From a bacterium (GTDB lineage: Bacteria; Patescibacteriota; Minisyncoccia; UBA6257; GWB1-50-10), in NCBI GenBank assembly GCA_027310975.1, contig DAICZV010000019.1, positions 1 through 13,754 on the forward strand: 13,754 bases of DNA, in the 5' to 3' direction. The notes below the pieces were generated by a model that saw only the letters and a program-made list of their open reading frames with translations, was not told the origin of the DNA and did not search any database. Shown here piece after piece: positions 5,589-11,558 of the stretch (positions within the stretch are counted from its first letter, which is position 1; each line of letters opens with the position of its first letter). Made by a program: the position numbers and the translations under genes.

Positions 5589-6701
5589 ATGAACAAGAAC
5601 TATCTTTTAGCGATAATGATCCTAACGGGCACCATTTTAGGTGCCGGTATTTTTTCCCTGCCTTACGTTATCGGTAACGTCGGGCTTTTCCTCGGCGCCG
5701 CTTATCTTGTCTGCTTCGGCCTTGTCTATTTTTTCATCCACCGTTTTTACGGCGAGGCGCTCCTCACGGCTCCGCCCGGCCACAACTTCCTCTATTTTTT
5801 GAAAGAGAGCATAGGCGCGCGGGCGTGGCGGCTCTCCAGCGCCATTATCGTCGCGGAGTTCCTTCTCATCCTCACGGTCTATTTGATACTCGCGCCATCC
5901 TTTGGCGCGTTCGTTTTCGGCTCCGGCGCCGCGGGCACGGCGGTCCTCGCCGTTTTTTGGGCGCTCGGTTCGCTTTTCATATTCCTTCGTTTGGATGTTT
6001 TGGGCTGGACAGAGTTTTTGGGGGTCGCGGCCATTCTCGCCTTCACCCTTTTCATATTTGGTTTCGGAGCGGCGCCTCTAAGCGGCGCGCTTTGGCCGAA
6101 AGACATCGGCCTCGCCGCGCTCCTTTTGCCTTTCGGGCCCCTGCTTTTTTCCCTCGCCGGGAGGTCGGCCATGGCTCAGGTCGTGGAAAAGGAACGCGAT
6201 TCCGCAAAAGCCGGCCGGCCGTTCTCGGTGGTTAAGGTTGCATTTTGGGGAACTTTTATCGCGGCCGCCGTCTATTTTCTTTTCGTTGTGGCCGTCTTGC
6301 GGCTTACGCCCCACCCGGCGCCCGATGCCTTGAGCGGTCTTGGCGGGTTGCCCGCCGGTGTTCTCGCTATCTTGGGCATTATCGGCCTTCTGGCCATCTG
6401 GAAGTCGTATATCGTCATCGGTCTGAATACCAAAGAGATGCTGGAACTGGACCTGGGCCTGCCGAAAGCGTGGGGCGCCCTCGCGGTCATTGCGGCGCCC
6501 ATGGCTTTTTATGCCATCGGCTTGAACGATTTTCTTTCAGTGATCGGCCTTCTGGGCGGCCTTTTCCTGGCCTTTGACAGCGCCCTCGTCGTTTATATTT
6601 GGCGGCGGCTCGTTCCCCGGAGCCGCTTGCGCCCGCTCTCCTGGGTGCTTTATGCCATCTTCCTTGCCGCCGCGATATTTGAGATAATCAGCCTTGTATG
6701 A
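5589..6701 (+). CDS. Amino-acid permease-like membrane transporter (APC superfamily, aromatic amino acid/HAAAP-like)
   Basis: 370-aa integral membrane protein with about 11 hydrophobic segments. The N-terminal LTGTILGAGIFSLPYVIG (12-29) is the broken-helix substrate site typical of HAAAP/SLC38-type amino-acid transporters. A polar loop holds QVVEKERDSAKAG (197-209). The substrate is probably an amino acid taken up with a cation; which one cannot be told. I chose the ATG at 5589 because the open frame upstream (from a GTG at 5484) runs through the hairpin element at 5462-5542 and encodes a poorly hydrophobic, non-family stretch. TTATAA/TATAAA at 5578-5584 lies just before this ATG and AGGA adjoins it, so either a leaderless start or a very close ribosome-binding site is possible. 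The stop overlaps the next start (ATGA), implying coupled translation. Confidence 0.82.
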   Translation: MNKNYLLAIMILTGTILGAGIFSLPYVIGNVGLFLGAAYLVCFGLVYFFIHRFYGEALLTAPPGHNFLYFLKESIGARAWRLSSAIIVAEFLLILTVYLILAPSFGAFVFGSGAAGTAVLAVFWALGSLFIFLRLDVLGWTEFLGVAAILAFTLFIFGFGAAPLSGALWPKDIGLAALLLPFGPLLFSLAGRSAMAQVVEKERDSAKAGRPFSVVKVAFWGTFIAAAVYFLFVVAVLRLTPHPAPDALSGLGGLPAGVLAILGIIGLLAIWKSYIVIGLNTKEMLELDLGLPKAWGALAVIAAPMAFYAIGLNDFLSVIGLLGGLFLAFDSALVVYIWRRLVPRSRLRPLSWVLYAIFLAAAIFEIISLV

Positions 6702-8062
6702 CGAACTGGGTTCGCCGCCACATTCGGGAGATAGTGCTTTGGCTTTTAGTTTTCTCCATTCCGTTTGATACCAAAAAGTTCATTTGGAGCGCCACGACGA
6801 CCGTGTCCGAATACCACGGTATTTTCATCTACGGTACCGACATGCTCTTGCTCTTTTTTCTCGTCTTTTGGGGAGCGCGGGAGATCAAGTGGGATAAATA
6901 TTCCAAGCTTCTCGCCATTTTCGCGGGGCTCGCCATTTTGCCGGCTCTTTGGTCGGCGACGCCGCTCCTCGCGGTTTATGGCTGGGTGCGCCTGGTTCTC
7001 GTTATCGCCTTCGCGTTGGGCCTCTCGGGCCTGATTCGCAAGAAAGCCGTCGGTCTCGCCGCCGTCTTTGCCGCGCTTTTTGCCTCCGCTATTTTTCAAA
7101 GCATCGTCGCCCTGCTCCAGTTCCGGGAGCAGGCGAGCCTGGGGCTTAAAATTCTCGGCGAGTCGGTGATCGGTCTCACAACTCCCGGCATCGCCCGCGT
7201 GGCGGCTGGCGGGCTCACTTATCTGCGGAGCTACGGCACCATGCCGCACGCGAACATCCTGGCGGCCTTTCTCGGCTTCGGCCTTATCGCCGCCATCTAC
7301 CTGATCTACCGGGCGGACAAACCGTGGCCGCGCCTCGGTTTCGCCGCCGGATTTTTCGTCATCCTTGCGGGCCTCACCTTCACCTTCTCCCGCTCCGGAT
7401 GGATCGTCGCGGGCCTCGCGCTTGCGGCGCTCTTGGCATACGGCCTTTTCAAAGAGAGCGTGCGGACCAAGGCCGTCGCGCTCCTCCTTATCCTTATTGC
7501 CGGCTTGGCGTTTACGGTGCCGAGCTTGGGCTTGCTCATCTTCGCCCGGGCGGGATTTTCATCCGGCGAACCGTCGGTCGCCGACCGCGTGGCCTATGAC
7601 GAGATCGGTCTTTTAAAATTTCCGGAGACGTACCCCTTAGGCGTCGGGTTGAAGAATCAGGTACTCACGGCCGAGCGGAACGGCTGGTACCGGGACTTCG
7701 GATTGAAATACGCGTTTCAAGAGCAGCCCATACACAACATTTATCTCTTGATGATGGCCGAGACCGGCGTCCTTGGGCTTTTGGTCTTCGCCGCTTTTAT
7801 AGTGACCCTCCTTTATGAGAGGTTCCGGGGCTGGCTCAAAACGAAGGATGGCGAGATTTGGTTCGCGCTCGCTCTCGCCGGCGGCGCCCTCATCTTCGGT
7901 TTAGTGGACCATTTTTACTGGGACTTATGGAGCGGCCAATTGATGTTTTGGCTCGCCTTGGGCATACTCATGGGGATAGGCCCTCGTAGTCCAATGGATA
8001 GAATGTCTCCCTCCGAAGGAGAAGGTGCAGGTTCGATTCCTGCCGAGGGCACACCTTTTTAG
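6698..8062 (+). CDS. O-antigen ligase/polymerase-like membrane protein (Wzy_C family); C-terminus read through a tRNA gene
   Basis: 454-aa polytopic membrane protein of the O-antigen ligase/polymerase and teichuronic-acid polymerase superfamily, acting on lipid-linked glycans at the cell surface. Visible signs: about 11-12 hydrophobic segments; YGTMPHANILAAFL (179-192); TFSRSGW (229-235); a large polar loop (about 285-345) ending QEQPIHNIYLLMMAETGVLG (341-360), which matches the Wzy_C pattern of a conserved His before a membrane helix. It starts at ATG 6698, overlapping the permease stop. The last membrane helix ends at about residue 428; residues 429-454 are encoded by the tRNA-Arg gene at 7980-8051, and the stop TAG is just beyond it. 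That tail is probably incidental, but it means the mRNA 3' end and the tRNA share the same bases and strand. The glycan substrate is unknown. Confidence 0.85.
   Translation: MTNWVRRHIREIVLWLLVFSIPFDTKKFIWSATTTVSEYHGIFIYGTDMLLLFFLVFWGAREIKWDKYSKLLAIFAGLAILPALWSATPLLAVYGWVRLVLVIAFALGLSGLIRKKAVGLAAVFAALFASAIFQSIVALLQFREQASLGLKILGESVIGLTTPGIARVAAGGLTYLRSYGTMPHANILAAFLGFGLIAAIYLIYRADKPWPRLGFAAGFFVILAGLTFTFSRSGWIVAGLALAALLAYGLFKESVRTKAVALLLILIAGLAFTVPSLGLLIFARAGFSSGEPSVADRVAYDEIGLLKFPETYPLGVGLKNQVLTAERNGWYRDFGLKYAFQEQPIHNIYLLMMAETGVLGLLVFAAFIVTLLYERFRGWLKTKDGEIWFALALAGGALIFGLVDHFYWDLWSGQLMFWLALGILMGIGPRSPMDRMSPSEGEGAGSIPAEGTPF
7940..7968 (+). promoter_or_regulatory. Putative internal promoter for tRNA-Arg
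   Basis: TTGATG (7940-7945) as -35, a 17-nt spacer, and CATACT (7963-7968) as -10, each matching consensus at four or more positions. It lies within the O-antigen ligase-like coding sequence. Transcription would begin near 7975, just before the tRNA 5' end at 7980. The match could be chance; the alternative is that the tRNA is released from the upstream operon transcript. Confidence 0.4.
7980..8051 (+). tRNA. tRNA-Arg (anticodon CCG)
   Basis: Complete cloverleaf. Acceptor GCCCTCG (7980-7986) pairs with CGAGGGC (8044-8050); discriminator A8051. T and A at positions 8-9; D arm GTCC-AATGGATA-GAAT (7989-8004) with the invariant GG. Anticodon arm TCTCC-CTCCGAA-GGAGA (8006-8022) with anticodon CCG (8013-8015). 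Variable loop AGGT. T arm GCAGG-TTCGATT-CCTGC (8027-8043). The D stem has one C-A mismatch (C7991/A8002) and one G-T pair. CCA is not encoded (CAC follows the discriminator). It reads codon CGG. T-rich sequence CTTTTT follows at 8055-8060, which may help termination, though no stable hairpin precedes it apart from the tRNA itself. The gene lies in the sense strand of the 3' end of the preceding coding sequence. Confidence 0.95.
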
Positions 8063-8082
8063 CGCTCTTTTTGAAATCGGAT

Positions 8083-8088
8083 TATAAT
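8083..8088 (+). promoter_or_regulatory. -10 box upstream of the small membrane protein/Clp cluster
   Basis: Perfect TATAAT ending 7 nt before the ATG at 8096. It overlaps the alternative ATG at 8087 (TATAATG), which therefore could not be in the transcript. No good -35 at the standard distance. It likely drives the cluster 8096-11556 with a leaderless first gene. Confidence 0.55.
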
Positions 8089-8095
8089 GAATCCG

Positions 8096-8431
8096 ATGGT
8101 TTTTCTTTACCTGGGCGAACGATTTCTCTTCCGGATCGCCGACTTTTTGCGGCATTGGTACTGGGGGAGCGCCCGCGTCTATTTCAATTTCATTCTGGAC
8201 CGGTTCCACGGCTTGGACCGGGTTTTGGCCTTCCGGATAACGCTTCGCCACTTATTTGAGCCCCTCTACGGAGACTACACCCTGGTCGGCCGTTTGATCG
8301 GTTTGCCCCTGCGGCTCCTGCGCCTTGTGGTCGCCGGATTGGTCTATCTGGTTCTCGGCGGCGCGGCCATTCTGGTTTATCTGGCGTGGCTGGCTTTACC
8401 GGTCTACCTCGTTGCCAGGGTATTTGCATAA
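8096..8431 (+). CDS. Small aromatic-rich membrane protein of unknown function
   Basis: 111 aa, no family recognised. The first 60 residues are rich in Phe, Tyr, Trp and Arg (ERFLFRIADFLRHWYWGSARVYFNF), suggesting amphipathic helices lying on the membrane; HLFEPLYGDYT (52-62) is a more polar turn. Residues 65-110 are strongly hydrophobic (LVVAGLVYLVLGGAAILVYL) and fit a pair of membrane helices. I prefer ATG 8096 over 8087 because the TATAAT box covers 8083-8088. It ends 6 nt before the Clp-like gene, with which it probably shares a transcript, so a role as membrane partner of that ATPase is a reasonable but untested inference. Confidence 0.7.
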   Translation: MVFLYLGERFLFRIADFLRHWYWGSARVYFNFILDRFHGLDRVLAFRITLRHLFEPLYGDYTLVGRLIGLPLRLLRLVVAGLVYLVLGGAAILVYLAWLALPVYLVARVFA

Positions 8432-8437
8432 AGCACC

Positions 8438-10915
8438 ATGGAACTATATTTCAAAGATAGGCGTTTCAGTTTAAGCCCAGCCGGGGATTTTTTGGCCCGT
8501 CTCATAACGATTTGCCTTTATATCGTCCTTGTCACAGCCGCCCTGGTTCTTCTCATGGCCCCGCAAACCCGGCTTTTCTACGTCGGCCTGATCCTCGCCC
8601 TTTTCCTTCTGGACCGGGCGTTCCACGCCAAGCGGGGAGAGCGGTCGCTTTTTGAGCTCCAAAGAAAAAACAGCGCGAACATCGCCCTGGCGCTGACGCC
8701 CGCCGCCGAAAGAACGCTCGCTTACGCCAAGCGCCGCGCCGCCGTGACCGGTCAGGACTTCAATCTTGTGCTCCTGCTCGCGCTCATGGACCGGCGCGAC
8801 ATCCGCGAGGTGCTGAAGCGCCTTTCCGTGAACCCGGCCGACTTTAAGGGAAAATTGGAAAGCGTCTTGAAACAGAGCGTGGACGGCATGGACGCCGAAA
8901 AGGCCTTGGGGGCGTTCATCGCCAAGGCCTACGAATCGGCCATTAAGTCAGGCGAGCGGTACATTGAGCCGCGGAATTTGTTCGGGGCGCTCTTCGCGAT
9001 GGACGACAATCAACTCAAAATGCTCTTTGACGCCGCAGAAGTGGATTCGGAAAGCGCCGCCGCGGCCGTTATCTTCGGCCGTTTCCGGCGAAAGTTCGCG
9101 GGGCTTCGGCGATTGCCGGCCACGCTCGGCGGTTTCGTGTACCAATCGCGGTACCTGCGCCATCGGACGATGAATCGCGCCTGGACGGCGCGCCCGACGC
9201 CGACTTTGGACCAGTTCGGCGTTGACCTAACCGACCTCGCGCGAGGAGAAAAAATCGGCCTTATGGTCGGCCACGAAAAAGAGTTCAACGACCTCCTCCA
9301 GGTAATCTCCCGGCCCGGTAAACCGAACGCGCTCCTCGTCGGCGAGCCCGGGAGCGGCAAGTCCACAATGATCGCGCATTTGGCCTTTCGGATGATAAAG
9401 GACGACGTGCCGAGTGTGCTCTTTGACAAGCGGCTCGTCTCGCTGGACGTCGCGAGTCTTATGGCGAGCGCGGCGCCGGAGATCTTGGCCGGGCGCCTCA
9501 AGGCGATCGCGAACGAGATCGTGGGCGCGGGCAATATCGTCCTCTTCCTGCCGAACGTTCAAAATTGGTTCAAGAACAGCGACGGCAAAGGATTGAACGC
9601 GATAGACCTGATCTTGCCGGTCATTGCCGATGCCGCGATACCGGTCGTCGCCGAAACATATCCGCGCGAATTCAAGCAGTTCGTGGAGCCGCGCACGGAT
9701 TTTCTTGACCAGTTTGAGGTCGTCCGGGTAAACGAGGTCGGCGAAGACGAAGCGGTCCGAGTCGTCATCTATGAAAGCCTGCTTTTGGAAAGATCCTACC
9801 GCACGTTCATTACCTTTGGCGCCGTCAAATCCGCCGTGGATCTGGCCCATCGGTATTTTGCGGAAAAGCTTCTGCCCGGGAGCGCTTCGGACCTTTTGAA
9901 ACAGACGCTCTCCGCCCTGGCCGACATGCGGCGGAAGGAAGTGACGGCGGAAGACGTTTCCGCCCTCACCGAAAAATTAAGCCGCGTGCCCATCCAAAAG
10001 GCCGGCCGCGCCGAAGCGAAAGCGCTTTTGAATCTGGAGGATACCATCCATGAGAAGCTTATCAACCAGGAGGCGGCCGTTTCGGCCGTGGCCCGGTCTC
10101 TCCGCGAATACCGGAGCGGCTTGAAGCGCGCCGGCGGCCCCATCGCAAGCTTCCTTTTTGTCGGTCCCACGGGCGTGGGAAAGACCGAGCTCGCGAAGAT
10201 CCTCTCGGAGGTCCAGTTCGGCAGCCGCGAGGCCATGACCCGTTTTGACATGACCGAGTTCCAGGAAAAGGCGAGTTTGGAGCGCTTTATCGGCGCGCCG
10301 GACGGAAGCCGCAGCGGAGTTCTTACGGACGCCGTCCGCGAAAAACCGTACCAGATGGTCCTTTTGGACGAGTTTGAAAAGGCGAGCCCGGATATTCTGA
10401 ACCTATTCCTCCAGGTCTTTGACGACGGGCGGCTCACCGATAGTTTGGGTCGGACCGTTGATTTCACTAACTCCATAATAATCGCGACATCCAACGCCCA
10501 CTCCGATTACATCAAGTCCGAGATAGAGGCGGGCAAGAAAGTGGCGGATATCGCCGATACCTTAAAGCAGAAGCTCACGAGCTTCTTCAAGCCGGAGCTT
10601 TTGAACCGCTTTTCGGACGTTATCGTTTTCCGTGAGCTCACCCCCGCGGAACTCACGAGCGTGGCGGGTCTCATGATGAAGGACCTCGCGCGGACAGTGA
10701 AAGGTTCCAACAACATTGACCTTGCGTTTGACGACGCCGCCCTCGGCGGACTGGTGAAGCTCGGCTGGAGCCCCGCCTTCGGCGCCCGTCCGTTGCGGGG
10801 AGTGATAGAGGAAAAGATAATGAGCGTGCTGGCCGACAAGATCCTTCGGCAAGAGCTAAAGCGGGGCGGGGCGGTTAAATTGGGATTCCAGGACGGTGAA
10901 TTCATATTTAGTTGA
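8438..10915 (+). CDS. Membrane-anchored ClpC/ClpB-like double AAA+ protein with degenerate first module
   Basis: 825 aa. Order: two hydrophobic helices (about 21-41 and 45-62); a Clp N-domain-like pair of helical repeats (about 86-121 starting LTPAAERTLAYAKRRA, and 153-191 with AYESAIKSGERYIEPRNLFGALF); AAA+ module 1 (about 270-520); no long coiled-coil middle domain; AAA+ module 2 (about 530-825). Module 2 looks active: Walker A GPTGVGKT (576-583), Walker B MVLLDEFEKA (640-649), sensor 1 IIATSN (681-686), arginine finger R724 in ELLNRF, sensor 2 GARPLRG (782-788). Module 1 keeps Walker A GEPGSGKST (302-310), but the Walker B acidic pair is P372-N373 and the ERRF arginine fingers read LDQF (423-426). 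Neither module shows the aromatic pore loop (KYRGEFE, GYVGYEEGG), and no IGF-type ClpP-binding loop is visible. So it is unlikely to be a standard ClpP partner. Its stop TGA overlaps the MFS start. Confidence 0.88.
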   Translation: MELYFKDRRFSLSPAGDFLARLITICLYIVLVTAALVLLMAPQTRLFYVGLILALFLLDRAFHAKRGERSLFELQRKNSANIALALTPAAERTLAYAKRRAAVTGQDFNLVLLLALMDRRDIREVLKRLSVNPADFKGKLESVLKQSVDGMDAEKALGAFIAKAYESAIKSGERYIEPRNLFGALFAMDDNQLKMLFDAAEVDSESAAAAVIFGRFRRKFAGLRRLPATLGGFVYQSRYLRHRTMNRAWTARPTPTLDQFGVDLTDLARGEKIGLMVGHEKEFNDLLQVISRPGKPNALLVGEPGSGKSTMIAHLAFRMIKDDVPSVLFDKRLVSLDVASLMASAAPEILAGRLKAIANEIVGAGNIVLFLPNVQNWFKNSDGKGLNAIDLILPVIADAAIPVVAETYPREFKQFVEPRTDFLDQFEVVRVNEVGEDEAVRVVIYESLLLERSYRTFITFGAVKSAVDLAHRYFAEKLLPGSASDLLKQTLSALADMRRKEVTAEDVSALTEKLSRVPIQKAGRAEAKALLNLEDTIHEKLINQEAAVSAVARSLREYRSGLKRAGGPIASFLFVGPTGVGKTELAKILSEVQFGSREAMTRFDMTEFQEKASLERFIGAPDGSRSGVLTDAVREKPYQMVLLDEFEKASPDILNLFLQVFDDGRLTDSLGRTVDFTNSIIIATSNAHSDYIKSEIEAGKKVADIADTLKQKLTSFFKPELLNRFSDVIVFRELTPAELTSVAGLMMKDLARTVKGSNNIDLAFDDAALGGLVKLGWSPAFGARPLRGVIEEKIMSVLADKILRQELKRGGAVKLGFQDGEFIFS

Positions 10916-11556
10916 TGTTCAAGAAATTCAGCGGTTTCAACAAGGTCGTGCGGACCATGGTCGTCGTGGACTTCTTCACGAACTCCGCCTTCGGCTCATT
11001 CGCGCCCATCTTCGCGGTCTTCGTCACGAATCAAATCGGCGGCGGCTCGGTGGAGGTCGCCGGTTTCGCCACGGCGGTCTACTGGATAGTAAAGTCCCTC
11101 TTCCAGCTTCCCATCGCGCGGTTCCTGGACCGTCGGAACGGCGAACGGATGGCCTTTTGGGCCATGTTTTGGGGCTATTTTCTGGAGGCCTTCATTCCTT
11201 TGCTCTATTTTTTCGTCCGGACGCCTATGGAACTTTACGGCGTCCAGGCCCTTTACGGTTTCTTCATGGCCTGGGCGGTGCCGAGCTGGTACGGAATTTT
11301 CACGCGCCACGTGGACAAATGGCGCATCAGTTTTGAGTGGAGCTTGGAAAGCGTCTTTTCGGTCGGCCTCGCGACGGCCGCGGCCGCGGCTCTCGGGGGA
11401 TATTTGGCCGATCAATACGGCTTCGGCGTTCTCTTTATCGCCGCGAGTATCATCTCTCTCGCCATCTCTCTTCTTTTCCTCTCCATCCGGAAGGATATGT
11501 TGAAGTGGAGCCCGCCCCAAACGGTGACGCCGGAAAGGCAGGGCGATAAACTTTAA
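10915..11556 (+). CDS. Half-size MFS transporter-like protein (six helices)
   Basis: 213 aa, roughly half of a normal 400-aa major facilitator. About six hydrophobic segments are visible (around 12-37, 47-67, 77-100, 105-128, 142-166, 170-190). ARFLDRRNGERM (68-79), between helices 2 and 3, is a good match to MFS motif A (GxxxDRxGRR), so this is the N-terminal six-helix bundle. It ends in a polar tail (SPPQTVTPERQGDKL) at a genuine stop, and no second half lies downstream in any frame because PolX begins 2 nt later. It may work as a homodimer, or the bundle may have another role. The start is ATG 10915, sharing its A with the TGA stop of the Clp-like gene (TGATG); a TTG three bases earlier is possible but less likely. 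The substrate is unknown. Confidence 0.78.
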   Translation: MFKKFSGFNKVVRTMVVVDFFTNSAFGSFAPIFAVFVTNQIGGGSVEVAGFATAVYWIVKSLFQLPIARFLDRRNGERMAFWAMFWGYFLEAFIPLLYFFVRTPMELYGVQALYGFFMAWAVPSWYGIFTRHVDKWRISFEWSLESVFSVGLATAAAAALGGYLADQYGFGVLFIAASIISLAISLLFLSIRKDMLKWSPPQTVTPERQGDKL

Positions 11557-11558
11557 AG

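Noticed and set aside
10912..10914. TTG start for the MFS gene
   Set aside because: The ATG directly after it forms the common TGATG stop/start overlap and is the better start.
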